A DNA stretch of 56,838 nucleotides from assembly GCA_949840605.1 (NCBI GenBank), contig CATKXN010000003.1, positions 1 through 56,838 of the forward strand, read 5' to 3'. Under the pieces are notes generated by a model. It was not told the DNA's origin, searched no databases, and saw nothing but the letters and a program-made list of their open reading frames with translations. Both the position numbers and the translations under genes were made by a program. Shown here one piece after another: positions 1 through 7,845 of the stretch (position 1 is its first letter; each line of letters starts with the position of its first letter). The stretch is from an uncultured Alistipes sp. Lineage in GTDB: Bacteria; Bacteroidota; Bacteroidia; Bacteroidales; Rikenellaceae.

Positions 1-104
1 AGTCCAAGCGGCTGGAATGTCGCACCGTAAGGCGTGATGTCCTTCAGATAACCGATGTTACGACGCCCACTGTCAGCCACCAGCGAGCCTTCACGCAGGT
101 GCAT
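1..104 (-). CDS. Possible 5' end of an unidentified gene, cut by the window edge
   Basis: An ATG at 104 opens a frame of 34 codons that runs off the left edge, beginning MHLREGSLVADSGRRNIGYL. The ATG lies inside the last codons of the SGNH hydrolase gene, so the two would overlap by 14 bp in different frames. The frame has no stop in the visible part and its composition looks protein-like, but I do not recognise a family. It could be a real downstream gene of the operon or chance. Low confidence because only about 100 bases are visible. Confidence 0.25.
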   Translation of the reverse strand, partial: MHLREGSLVADSGRRNIGYLKDITPYGATFQPLG

Positions 105-786
105 TTCCGGCGTGCGGTGGTAGGGGCCACTCCGCCAGTGCGGGCCGGATGACGCCCTCCATGACCGTGTAACCTTCGGGCGTGGGGTGCACGCCGTCCT
201 TGGTGTATTCGCCGCGCATCGACCCGTCGCCGGCGTCCATCGCGCCGTAGTAGTCGACCCACGTCACTCCGCGCTCCGCGGCGTACTGCTGCAGGCGGTC
301 GTTCAGGGCCCGGATCTTTTCGGGCACCGATTCGATCTCGGGGCGCCACGGATATTTCGCGGCCGGCAGCACCGAGCAGATGATCGGACGGATGCCGGCG
401 GCGAGGGCCAGTTCGGCCATCGAGACGATGTTCTCGACGATGTGTTCGCTTTCGATCGGGCCGTTGTTTCGGGCGATGTCGTTCGTTCCGGCGAGGATCA
501 CCACGGCTTTCGGACCGAGGCCGATCACGTCGGCGCGGAAACGGCAGAGCATCTGGGATGTGACCTGGCCGCTGATCCCGCGGCAGGCGAAATTGTTGTC
601 GGTAAAGAATTCCGGGTGGGCGTCGTCCCATCCGTCGGTGATCGAATTGCCCATGAACACCACGGCGGGAGCCGTCGTCAGGGCGGCGTTGGCTTCGGCG
701 TAACGGCTGTAATTGGCCCAGTCGCGCTGCTGTCCCGCGGCGAGCAGGGGCAGCGTCAGGGCGAACAGAAGTGCTGCTTTTTTCAT
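91..786 (-). CDS. Secreted SGNH/GDSL-family hydrolase
   Basis: A 231-residue protein with a cleavable signal peptide (about residues 1-18, ending AAGQ). The SGNH landmarks are all present: block I GNSITDGW with the nucleophile Ser48, block III GTNDIA, and the C-terminal DGVHP motif giving the Asp197/His200 pair. Such enzymes remove acyl or acetyl esters, or hydrolyse platelet-activating-factor-like lipids, in the periplasm or outside the cell. The substrate cannot be told from the sequence. It starts 6 bp after the small membrane protein gene, so they are probably cotranscribed. The last 13 residues are Pro/Ala-rich and may not be part of the fold. Confidence 0.88.
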   Translation of the reverse strand: MKKAALLFALTLPLLAAGQQRDWANYSRYAEANAALTTAPAVVFMGNSITDGWDDAHPEFFTDNNFACRGISGQVTSQMLCRFRADVIGLGPKAVVILAGTNDIARNNGPIESEHIVENIVSMAELALAAGIRPIICSVLPAAKYPWRPEIESVPEKIRALNDRLQQYAAERGVTWVDYYGAMDAGDGSMRGEYTKDGVHPTPEGYTVMEGVIRPALAEWPLPPHAGNAPA

Positions 787-792
787 CGGTTT

Positions 793-1023
793 TTATTTCT
801 GTGCTTGGGTGATGTTGCGGGCGTTGCGTTCGTTGTCGTTGCGGCGTCGGTTTCCGCCGAAGCGTCCCAGGAGCCATCCGGCGCAGAAGACGATCAGATA
901 GATGGCGATCTTGACGAACAGGTTTTCGAGTCCGTTGACGATGTTTTTCGAGAAGATGGCGATCAGGAGCACGGCGATCAGCGCCAGCGCTCCGTAGATG
1001 ATCCATTTCGTTTTGGTTGTCAT
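793..1023 (-). CDS. Small two-helix membrane protein of unknown function
   Basis: A 76-residue protein with two predicted membrane helices (about residues 8-24 and 36-53) and a basic, Asn/Arg-rich tail (RRRNDNERNARN). It has no signal peptide cleavage site or catalytic motif that I can see. It sits 70 bp downstream of the M24 peptidase gene and 6 bp upstream of the SGNH hydrolase gene. I do not recognise the family. The positive tail suggests that both termini are cytoplasmic (inference). Confidence 0.7.
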   Translation of the reverse strand: MTTKTKWIIYGALALIAVLLIAIFSKNIVNGLENLFVKIAIYLIVFCAGWLLGRFGGNRRRNDNERNARNITQAQK

Positions 1024-1050
1024 GGCAGTTTTCTGTTTGGATTTGGTTTG

Positions 1051-1112
1051 TAGCGCAACTCAGGTCCTAATACGTTATGTCCTGCTGCCGCGCCTAAAAG
1101 CCGCCTCTTAGG
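1051..1112 (-). repeat. Dispersed ~62-bp intergenic element, copy D
   Basis: The head CCTAAGAGGCGGCTTTTAGG overlaps the final codons and stop of the M24 peptidase gene. About 62 bases on there is the tail GTTGCGCTA. Head, length and tail match the better-preserved copies after ispG and after the class III aminotransferase. The head is a weak hairpin followed by T residues. Confidence 0.45.
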
Positions 1113-2488
1113 TGGCCGATTTCCTCTGCTGTAATGGGAATCTTGAGGTCGCCGAGGATGCGGCTGCCGGTTTCCGTCACGAGGATGTCGTCCTCGATGC
1201 GGATGCCCCCGAAATCGCGGTAGGCGTCGAGCGCGTCGTAATCGACGATGCCTTTGTAAAGCCCCTCGGCGCGGCACTTGTCGATCAGCGCCGGAATGAA
1301 ATAGAGTCCCGGTTCGTCGGTCATCACCGTCCCCGGTTCGAGACGCCATGCCGCGCGGTAGATGCAGGTCCCCGACGCGGCGGCGCGTTCGGCGATCGAC
1401 GCGAAATCGAACGACCGCTCGCCCATCGCCTCGCAGTCGTGTACGTCCATGCCCAGTCCGTGCCCGAGCCCGTGGGGCATGAGCATCGTCATCGCTCCGG
1501 CGGCCACGGCGTCGGCGGCCGAACCTTTCAGCAGACCCAGCTCCACGAGCCCTTCGGCCAGGGTCATGTAGGCGGCGTTGTGCACCTCGGTGTACATCAT
1601 GTGGGGTTTGACGATGCGGGCCACGTGGTCGTGGGCGGCCAGCACGATGTCGTATATCTCGCGCTGCTGCTGCGTGAAGCGTCCGCTCACGGGGTAGGTC
1701 CGGGTGTGGTCCGAACAGTAGCCCTCGACGCTCTCGCCGCCGGCGTCGCACAGCAGCAGGCGGCCCTCCTCCAACACGCCGTCGGCGTTGAGGTTGTGCA
1801 GCGTCTCGCCGTGCTGCGACACGATCGAGGGGAACGACACGCCCTGTCCCATCGACTTGGCGACGCCTTCGATGGCCCCCGCGATCTGGCGTTCGACGAC
1901 GCCCGGGCGGCACATCTTCATCGCCGTCGTGTGCATCTCGTAGCCGATCTCGAAGGCGCGTTCCATCTCCTCGACCTCTTCGGCGCTCTTCTTCTCGCGC
2001 ATCTCCGCCACGGCGAACATCAGGTCTACGGACTTGTAGTCGTGCAGCAGCGCGGGCCGGATGCCCAGCAGCGCCGACAGCTGGAGTTTGGTCTCCCCGC
2101 GGTAGGGCGGGAGGTAGTGGACCCGGCGTCCCAGGGCGACGGCCCTGCGGAGGCGTTTTTCCAGTTCGGCCATCGGGAACGTGGCCGTGATGCCGACCCC
2201 GGCGCCCATCTCGCGCAGCGTGGGCTGCGGGCCGGTCCAGATGATGTCCTCGACGGTGAAGTCGTCGCCGTAGAGCGTCTCCTCGCCCGTGTCGGCGTCG
2301 ATCACGCCGACCACCGACGGGACGTTCAGTCCGAAGTAGTAGCGGAACGACGAGTCCTGTCGGAAATAGTAGGCGTTGTTGGGGTAGTTGTTGGGCGACA
2401 GGGAGTTGCCCGGGAGCAGGATGATGCCGCTCCCGATCTTGGTGCGCAGTTCGTGACGGCGTGCGGTATAGGTCTTTGCTGAAAACAT
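1094..2488 (-). CDS. Aminopeptidase P / Xaa-Pro aminopeptidase (M24B)
   Basis: A 464-residue cytoplasmic metallopeptidase that releases an N-terminal residue preceding proline. The start MFSAKTYTARR fits the family N-terminus, although the frame stays open upstream. An aminopeptidase P N-terminal domain covers about residues 1-135, with the 'pita-bread' M24 domain after it. The dinuclear metal ligands are visible in order: Asp in LLLCDAGGE, Asp in CSDHTRTYP, His in HGLGHGLG, Glu in MTDEPGLY and Glu in GGIRIEDD. It has its own promoter (TATATTTG at 2521-2528) inside the end of the LD-carboxypeptidase gene, so it is probably expressed independently. The C-terminal residues and stop overlap a dispersed repeat element. 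Confidence 0.93.
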   Translation of the reverse strand: MFSAKTYTARRHELRTKIGSGIILLPGNSLSPNNYPNNAYYFRQDSSFRYYFGLNVPSVVGVIDADTGEETLYGDDFTVEDIIWTGPQPTLREMGAGVGITATFPMAELEKRLRRAVALGRRVHYLPPYRGETKLQLSALLGIRPALLHDYKSVDLMFAVAEMREKKSAEEVEEMERAFEIGYEMHTTAMKMCRPGVVERQIAGAIEGVAKSMGQGVSFPSIVSQHGETLHNLNADGVLEEGRLLLCDAGGESVEGYCSDHTRTYPVSGRFTQQQREIYDIVLAAHDHVARIVKPHMMYTEVHNAAYMTLAEGLVELGLLKGSAADAVAAGAMTMLMPHGLGHGLGMDVHDCEAMGERSFDFASIAERAAASGTCIYRAAWRLEPGTVMTDEPGLYFIPALIDKCRAEGLYKGIVDYDALDAYRDFGGIRIEDDILVTETGSRILGDLKIPITAEEIGHLRGGF

Positions 2489-2500
2489 AGGCGTTTGAAT

Positions 2501-2521
2501 AAAAAGGGGGGTTACGCCCCC
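2501..2521 (-). terminator. Intrinsic terminator after the LD-carboxypeptidase gene
   Basis: On the minus strand a G5/C5 stem with a short loop is followed by TTTTT. It lies 27 bp after the stop at 2548. The start of the stem overlaps the promoter of the next gene, so a transcript begun there would not carry the complete hairpin. Confidence 0.6.
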
Positions 2522-2528
2522 AAATATA
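2521..2528 (-). promoter_or_regulatory. Promoter (-7 box) of the M24 peptidase gene
   Basis: TATATTTG matches the Bacteroidota -7 consensus TAnnTTTG exactly. The sequence 20 bp upstream reads ATTG, a weak match to the -33 TTTG, and lies at the stop codon of the upstream gene. Confidence 0.55.
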
Positions 2529-2547
2529 GGAAAAAATCCGGGATTCG

Positions 2548-3543
2548 TCAATCTTCGCGGGAGAATTCCACGCTTGCGCCCTCTTCGTCGACGTTGACCG
2601 TCACCCGACGTCCGAGGTAGACCGCCAGGTTGGGCTCGGCATGTCCCGTGGGAAATCCGAAGACGACCGGTATCCCCAACGGCCGCGTGTAGGACGAAAT
2701 GATCGCGCAGGCGTCCGCCACGCCGAATTTTTCCAGACCCAGCATCTCCGAAAAGTGTCCCACGACCACCGCCCGGAGGTTTTTGAGCTTGCCGCTGCGC
2801 GCGAGGCTCTGCATCATCCGATCGATGCGGTAGACGAACTCCCCGACCTCCTCGACGAGCAGCACCGTCGGTTCCTCCGCCGTCAGCTCCTCGGGGGTGC
2901 CGTCCGCCGAGCGGATCACCGTCAGGTTGCCCCCGGCCAGGCGTCCCGAGGCCGTTCCGGGCTGGTTGAGCGGATGGGGGCCGACTTCGATGCGCACCGT
3001 CTCGCCGAACAGCGCCTGCCGCAGCGATTCGGCCGAGGGGTCCTCCTCCCCGTCGAAGAGGAATCCCGAGGGCATGGGGCCGTGGATGCTCTCGATGCGG
3101 AGTTTCCGCATGGCGAGGTGGAGCATGGTGATGTCGCTGAACCCGACCACCCATTTCGGGTGTTCGCGCAGCCGCGCGAGGTCCGCGTGCGGCAGCAGGC
3201 GCACCGAGCCGTAACCCCCGCGGCAGGCGATCACGGCTTTGACCGACTCATCGTCGATCATCGCCTGCAGGTCGGCGGCGCGCTCCTCGTCGGTCCCGGC
3301 GAAGTAGGGCTGTCCGCGGTCGGCGCAGTGGAGGCCGAACTTCACGTGCAGGCCCCACGACGCGAAGCGTTCGCGGATTTTCGCCGTGTCGGTCTTCGGC
3401 GGAAGCTTGCCCGCCGGGGAGACGATGCCCACGGTGTCGCCCCGGTGCAGGTAGGGCGGGCGGATAAAGGCTGTGGTGTCGGATTCCTGCGCTCCCGAGA
3501 AGAGCGGAGCGAGCAGGAGCAGTATCGGAAAAAGGTGTTTCAT
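2548..3543 (-). CDS. Murein LD-carboxypeptidase, S66 family, exported
   Basis: A 331-residue protein with a signal peptide (LLLLAPLFSGAQ, residues 8-19). S66 enzymes cut the L-Lys/DAP-D-Ala bond of tetrapeptides released during cell-wall turnover. The nucleophile Ser is in GFSDIT after the typical ACRGGYGSVR stretch. The Glu of the triad lies in LLVEEVGEFVYRID and the His in FPTGHAEPN near the end. E. coli LdcA is cytoplasmic, so the clear signal peptide places this one in the periplasm. The start is fixed by the signal peptide, since the frame is open far upstream. It lies 8 bp behind the MFS exporter gene and a terminator follows it. Confidence 0.9.
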   Translation of the reverse strand: MKHLFPILLLLAPLFSGAQESDTTAFIRPPYLHRGDTVGIVSPAGKLPPKTDTAKIRERFASWGLHVKFGLHCADRGQPYFAGTDEERAADLQAMIDDESVKAVIACRGGYGSVRLLPHADLARLREHPKWVVGFSDITMLHLAMRKLRIESIHGPMPSGFLFDGEEDPSAESLRQALFGETVRIEVGPHPLNQPGTASGRLAGGNLTVIRSADGTPEELTAEEPTVLLVEEVGEFVYRIDRMMQSLARSGKLKNLRAVVVGHFSEMLGLEKFGVADACAIISSYTRPLGIPVVFGFPTGHAEPNLAVYLGRRVTVNVDEEGASVEFSRED

Positions 3544-3551
3544 GGTCTGGA

Positions 3552-4967
3552 TTATTTTCTTCGGGTAAGCCCTTCGGGCAGGGGCAGCGAGATGCGGGCG
3601 AGGCTGACGACGGCGCCCGTGAGGGCGAAACCGCCCGCCAGCAGCAGCGCCGTGTGGGTGCTGTTTCCGGGGACGATGTGGAACAGCAGGGCCATCAGCG
3701 CCGCGCCCGTGGTCTGTCCGACGAGGCGCGCCGTGGCGAGCATGCCGCTGGCCGAACCGCTCCGTTCGGGAGGCGCCGAGGCGATCAGGATGCTGTTGTT
3801 GGGCGACTGGAAAAGTCCGAATCCCGCGCCGCAGAGCACCAGCCGCCAGATGATGTCGAAATCGGTCGGATGCTCCGGGAGGAACGCCAGCAGGAACAGT
3901 CCCGCGGCCATCGCCGCGAGGCCCGTGCCGCCGAGGATGCCGGCGTGGACGCGCTCGACGAGCATTCCCGCCACCGGGGCTACGACCATGATTACGGCGG
4001 GCCAGGCCGTCAGCAGCAGGCCCGTCTGCACGTCGTTGTAGCCGCAGGCGTGCTGGAGGTAGAAGGGCAGCGCCACCATAGCGAGCATCTGCCCCAGGAA
4101 CGAGCAGACCGACGTGGCGACCGACACCGAGAAGATCGGGATGCGCAGCAGGTCGAACGGCAGAATCGGATAGGGTTCGCGCAGCTGGCTGCGGATGAAG
4201 AAGAACCCCACGACGATGAGTGCCGCGACGCCCAGCGACAGCAGGCGCGCATCGAGCCCGTGGGAGAATCCCTCGACCGAAGCCATCAGCAGCCCGAACG
4301 TCAGGGCGTTCATCGCGGCGTCGCGCCAGTCGAAACGGTGCTCGCGCACCCGCACGGGATTCGGGGGCAGGAACCGCCGGCTGAGCGACAGGGCGACAAG
4401 CCCCATCGGGATGTTGACGGCGAACAGCCACGGCCAGTCGGCCACCGAAAGAATGCCTGCGGCGAGCGTGGGTCCGGCCACCGACGACACGGCGACGACC
4501 GTGGCGTTGATGCCCATGCCGCGTCCCAGCCGGGCTCTGGGGTAGATGAAGCGGATCAGCGTGGTGTTGACCGAGGTGATGGCTGCGGCTCCGAACCCCT
4601 GCATGACGCGGGCCGGAACGAGAGTCTGGAGCGACCCCGAGAGCGAACACCCCACCGATGCCGCGGTGAAGAGCATCAGCCCGCCGATGTAGACCTTGCG
4701 GTAGCCCACCACGTCGCCCAGGGCCGAGAACGACAGCAGCGAGACCATGATGGCGAGCTGGTAGGCGTTGACGATCCAGATCGAGTCTGCGGCCGAGATG
4801 CCCAGCTCCGCGCCGATGGTGGGCAGGGCGACGTTGGCGATGGTCCCGTCGATGACCGAGAGCGAGACGCCGAATGCCACGGCGAGGATGGCTCCGATCC
4901 GCCGGGGCATCGGCAGTCCATCTGCGGGATGCCGGGATAGGTGTGGAGAGGCAAGGCTTTTCGGCAT
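3552..4967 (-). CDS. MFS drug exporter, DHA2 (EmrB/QacA) family
   Basis: A 471-residue inner-membrane protein with about 14 hydrophobic helices. The first helix contains LSVIDGTIANVALPTIG, the hallmark of 14-helix proton-driven DHA2 exporters such as EmrB and QacA. The loop 2-3 motif appears as GDVVGYRKVYIGG. The 19 residues before MPRRIGAIL are not typical of the family, so translation could start at that internal Met. It is first in a unit with the LD-carboxypeptidase gene (8 bp apart). A -7 box TACCTTTG lies about 110 bp upstream. The substrate is unknown. Confidence 0.9.
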   Translation of the reverse strand: MPKSLASPHLSRHPADGLPMPRRIGAILAVAFGVSLSVIDGTIANVALPTIGAELGISAADSIWIVNAYQLAIMVSLLSFSALGDVVGYRKVYIGGLMLFTAASVGCSLSGSLQTLVPARVMQGFGAAAITSVNTTLIRFIYPRARLGRGMGINATVVAVSSVAGPTLAAGILSVADWPWLFAVNIPMGLVALSLSRRFLPPNPVRVREHRFDWRDAAMNALTFGLLMASVEGFSHGLDARLLSLGVAALIVVGFFFIRSQLREPYPILPFDLLRIPIFSVSVATSVCSFLGQMLAMVALPFYLQHACGYNDVQTGLLLTAWPAVIMVVAPVAGMLVERVHAGILGGTGLAAMAAGLFLLAFLPEHPTDFDIIWRLVLCGAGFGLFQSPNNSILIASAPPERSGSASGMLATARLVGQTTGAALMALLFHIVPGNSTHTALLLAGGFALTGAVVSLARISLPLPEGLTRRK

Positions 4968-5078
4968 ATGAAAGGGTCGTTATGATACTAAAGGTCTACA
5001 AAGCCCGTCGGGTCCGAAAACGGATTACATGCGGTTTCCGGATAACCGACCGACTCCTAAAGGGGTCGTTACGACCCC

Positions 5079-5086
5079 CAAAGGTA
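5079..5086 (-). promoter_or_regulatory. Promoter (-7 box) of the MFS exporter unit
   Basis: TACCTTTG is an exact TAnnTTTG match 111 bp upstream of the exporter start. It lies right at the T-run of the preceding terminator. I found no clear -33 TTTG at the right distance. Confidence 0.4.
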
Positions 5087-5087
5087 C

Positions 5088-5125
5088 GAAAAAACGCGAA
5101 GACCCGGTACGCTCCGGGCCTTCGC
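5088..5125 (-). terminator. Strong intrinsic terminator in the intergenic region
   Basis: On the minus strand a 12-bp stem with one mismatch (GCGAAGGCCCGG paired with CCGGGTCTTCGC, loop of 6) is followed by GTTTTTT. No protein gene ends here; the nearest upstream gene already has its own terminator 280 bp earlier. This implies a separate short transcript. Confidence 0.7.
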
Positions 5126-5303
5126 CACACAACTATTGTCGGGTTTTCCGTCGTTGCAGCCGGTAAGAGGACCGCTTCCGGGACGACCCGGGTTTGAACT
5201 TTTTATTTTAATGGTTGTGGTTCTCAGGTCGGTCCGATGCGAAAAAGAGCCGGGGTGCGGACGACTTTTCCGGTTTTCATCGGGAATGTGTCTTTTTGTT
5301 CGA
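5088..5303 (-). ncRNA. Candidate small RNA or leader-peptide transcript
   Basis: A promoter (-7 TATATTTG at 5309-5316) and a strong terminator (5088-5125) bound about 210 bases that code for no recognisable protein. Several GC-rich complementary patches around 5150-5200 (for example CCGGGTCGTCCCGG) suggest a folded RNA. An 18-codon frame starting at about 5280 is the only coding option. No Rfam family is recognised by eye. Confidence 0.35.
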
Positions 5304-5308
5304 TCGTA

Positions 5309-5316
5309 CAAATATA
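5309..5316 (-). promoter_or_regulatory. Promoter (-7 box) of the candidate small transcript
   Basis: TATATTTG is an exact -7 consensus in a clearly AT-rich patch (5310-5370). The -33 position reads TTAT, so the second element is weak. There is no protein start downstream except a possible 18-codon peptide. Confidence 0.5.
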
Positions 5317-5403
5317 AGCATATTTTCTTGAATAACGACTTAAAATTATTGAGTTTCGATAAAATATTTCCGATAGTTGGGGTGACGGCCTCCGGAGTAT
5401 GTG

Positions 5404-5431
5404 AAAAGGCGCATCGTGCGGTGCGCCTTTT
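5404..5431 (-). terminator. Terminator of the polyprenyl synthase-U32-NagX operon
   Basis: A perfect 10-bp stem (AAAAGGCGCA with TGCGCCTTTT, loop of 8) lies 15 bp after the stop of the NagX-like gene. The symmetrical A and T runs would let it act in both directions. Confidence 0.75.
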
Positions 5432-5445
5432 CGTGCTATCGGCCG

Positions 5446-6576
5446 TCAGACCTTGAGGTAGATTTTCTTCCGGTCGAGGAACCATAGCAGCAGCCAGCAG
5501 ACGGCGACGTACCCCGCCGAGAGGATCACCGCGGCGATTCCGGGCGGGAATTTCGAGGCCAGGCCGCCGAAAAAGAATTCGGAGACGCTGCTCACCCGGA
5601 CGATCCGCTGCACCATGTAGATCGTGATCGAGTTGAGGCCGATGACCTGGAAGAAATAGCACCACCGCCGCCACTGCCGCACATCTATAATATAATAGAA
5701 CAGCGCGAACATGCCGAGCGAATAGGCTCCTGCGGCGAAGACGAAAGCCGGGGTCCAGAGTTTCTTGTTGACGGGCTGCAGCGGGTCGAGACAGAGGGCG
5801 AGGATCAGCAGGACGACGGCTCCGGCGGCCATCCCGAGCGCCTTGCGGCTGCCCGGGACCTGCGCCTCGGGACGGCGGACGAATTCGCCCGTGAACATCC
5901 CCAGCATCGCTGTCACGACGGCCGGCAGGGTGCTCAGCAGCCCTTCGGGGTCGAATCCGCTCTGGCGGTAGATGTGCGCCGGCATGATCGTCCGGTCGAT
6001 GTACCCCACGATGTTGCCCGCTTGGGTCAGCGGGCCGGCCCCTGCGGCGTCGGGCGCTCCGACGAATTGCAGCAGCAGTCCGTAGCCGGCGAGGATTGCG
6101 GCGGCGACGAAGATGCGCGTGCGCACTCCGAACCGGATGAACAGCAGCGCCGCGAACATCCACGCCAGTCCGATGCGGCCCAGCACGCTCGGCAGGCGCA
6201 GCGTCGCGAAGTCGAGTTTGAACAGCCCGTTGTAGACCAGTCCCAGGATCACCAGGATCGCTCCGCGGCGGACGACCTTCAGGAGGATGCTGCGTTCGCC
6301 GAGCCCTTTTTCGCGCTGTTTGGCCAGCGAGAAGGGGAACGAGATGCCCGCGATGAAGAGGAACAGCGGGAAGATGGTGTCGTGGTGGAGGAATCCGTCC
6401 CACTCGGCATGGCCCATCTGGGCCGAGAGCCAGTCGGAGAAACTTCCGGGCCATAGTTTGCACAGGCCGGCGACGAGCCCGGCGAAGCCCATGATGAAGA
6501 GCATGTCGAAACCCCGCAGGGCGTCGAGCGAGAGAAGCCGCTGCGGAGCGGTCGGTCGGGTCGGTTGAGGTTGCAT
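5446..6576 (-). CDS. NagX-like membrane acyltransferase (DUF5009 type)
   Basis: A 376-residue multi-pass inner-membrane protein with about 10 helices. The N-terminal RLLSLDALRGFDMLFIMGFAG matches the heparan-alpha-glucosaminide N-acetyltransferase/NagX group, whose signature is SLDxxRG in the first helix. The conserved HDTIFPLFLFIAG segment follows at about residues 65-77. In other bacteria NagX is found with N-acetylglucosamine and sialic-acid genes, but its substrate is not firmly known. It ends the operon, 12 bp after the U32 peptidase gene. A link to the nearby sialic-acid locus is inference. Confidence 0.82.
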   Translation of the reverse strand: MQPQPTRPTAPQRLLSLDALRGFDMLFIMGFAGLVAGLCKLWPGSFSDWLSAQMGHAEWDGFLHHDTIFPLFLFIAGISFPFSLAKQREKGLGERSILLKVVRRGAILVILGLVYNGLFKLDFATLRLPSVLGRIGLAWMFAALLFIRFGVRTRIFVAAAILAGYGLLLQFVGAPDAAGAGPLTQAGNIVGYIDRTIMPAHIYRQSGFDPEGLLSTLPAVVTAMLGMFTGEFVRRPEAQVPGSRKALGMAAGAVVLLILALCLDPLQPVNKKLWTPAFVFAAGAYSLGMFALFYYIIDVRQWRRWCYFFQVIGLNSITIYMVQRIVRVSSVSEFFFGGLASKFPPGIAAVILSAGYVAVCWLLLWFLDRKKIYLKV

Positions 6577-6588
6577 CGTTATTGGGTT

Positions 6589-7839
6589 TCAGGTGTTGTC
6601 CGTGGGAACGAATTTGTAGAGCCGGTCCCCGCGCCGGATCACGCCGGGGGTGCGGACGGCGCAGAGATCGCCCTGCGCGACGGAGTCTACCGGCTGCCCG
6701 TCCGGTCCGTGCAGCTCTTCGAGCGTCTGTTCGGCGACGCCGGTGGTGGCCCCGAGGAAGAAGATCGGCTCCCCGACGCGCAGGGGCGCCGCCTCGACCT
6801 GCACTTCGGCCACCGACAGCTTTTTGTAGAAATTCACCACCTTGCCCACGTAGACCTTGCGCTGCGTGGCCGACGATCCGTAGGCCGGGCTGTGCTCCAC
6901 GACGGGACGTCCGGCGTAGTAGCCCTCCCAGAATCCGCGGTTGAAGACCGTCCGCAGCCGCTCTTTCAGCTCCGCGGCCAGCGCCGGGGTGTAGGTCCCG
7001 GCCTCGAGGGCCCGGAGCGCCTCGTCGTAACACCCGACCACGCGTCTGACGTACTCCGCGCCGCGGGCGCGTCCCTCGATCTTCAGCACCCGGACTCCTG
7101 CGGCGATCATCTTGTCGAGGAAGTCGATGGTGCAGAGGTCTTTGGGCGAGAGCACGTAACGCCCGTCGATGTCGAGCTGCGCCCCGGTCTCCCGGTCCGT
7201 GACGGTGTATTTGCGGCGGCACAGCTGGCGGCACGCGCCGCGGTTGGCCGAGCAGTTGGTCTCGTAGAGCGAGAGGTAGCATTTGCCCGAAACGGACATG
7301 CACAGGGCGCCGTGGGCGAACATCTCGATTTGGACCAGCCCGCCCCGCGGACCGCGGATGTCGTCTTCGGCGATCTTCCGGTGGATTTCGGCCACCTGCT
7401 CCAGCGTCAGTTCGCGCGCCAGGACCACCGTGTCGGCCCATTGGGCGAAGAACCGCACCGCCTCGGAGTTCGAGATGTTGCACTGGGTGGAGATGTGCAC
7501 CTCCTGCCCGATTTGCCGGGCGTAGAGGATCGCCGCCAGGTCCGACGCGATCACGGCGTCGACCCCCGCGGCCTTGGCGCGGTCGATCACGGCGTGCGCC
7601 TCGGCGATTTCGTCCTCGTAGACGACGGTGTTGACCGTCAGGTAGCTCTTCACGCCGGCCCTGCGGGCCGTGGCGACGATCTTCGAGAGGTCGTCGAGCG
7701 TGAAGTTGGCCGCCGAGGCCGAACGCATGTTGAGTTTCCCGACTCCGAAGTAAACGGCGTCGGCTCCGGCCTGAATGGCGGCCGCGAGCGATTCGTACGA
7801 CCCCACGGGGGCCATTATTTCGATATCCGAACGTTTCAT
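6589..7839 (-). CDS. U32 family peptidase / tRNA or rRNA hydroxylation factor
   Basis: A 416-residue protein with the TIM-barrel start IMAPVGSYESLAAAIQAGADAV. It has the U32 signature EMFAHGALCMSVSGKCYLS, followed by further cysteines in NCSANRGACRQLC. In E. coli the relatives TrhP and RlhA use these cysteines, probably with an iron-sulfur cluster, for prephenate-dependent hydroxylation of tRNA uridine or 23S cytidine. Length and lack of a duplicated domain fit TrhP better than RlhA. The start lies 6 bp behind the upstream gene. Confidence 0.88.
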   Translation of the reverse strand: MKRSDIEIMAPVGSYESLAAAIQAGADAVYFGVGKLNMRSASAANFTLDDLSKIVATARRAGVKSYLTVNTVVYEDEIAEAHAVIDRAKAAGVDAVIASDLAAILYARQIGQEVHISTQCNISNSEAVRFFAQWADTVVLARELTLEQVAEIHRKIAEDDIRGPRGGLVQIEMFAHGALCMSVSGKCYLSLYETNCSANRGACRQLCRRKYTVTDRETGAQLDIDGRYVLSPKDLCTIDFLDKMIAAGVRVLKIEGRARGAEYVRRVVGCYDEALRALEAGTYTPALAAELKERLRTVFNRGFWEGYYAGRPVVEHSPAYGSSATQRKVYVGKVVNFYKKLSVAEVQVEAAPLRVGEPIFFLGATTGVAEQTLEELHGPDGQPVDSVAQGDLCAVRTPGVIRRGDRLYKFVPTDNT

Positions 7840-7845
7840 GGATTT

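Larger units (their letters stand above)
4968..5445. other. 478-bp intergenic region without a protein gene
   Basis: I see no convincing protein gene here. From right to left on the minus strand it holds the terminator of the NagX-like gene, an AT-rich promoter with TATATTTG, about 180 bases of possible transcript, a strong terminator, and the promoter and leader of the MFS exporter. The only start codon soon after the inner promoter opens an 18-codon peptide beginning MKTGKVVRT. The DNA between 5290 and 5390 is much more AT-rich than its surroundings. Confidence 0.6.
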
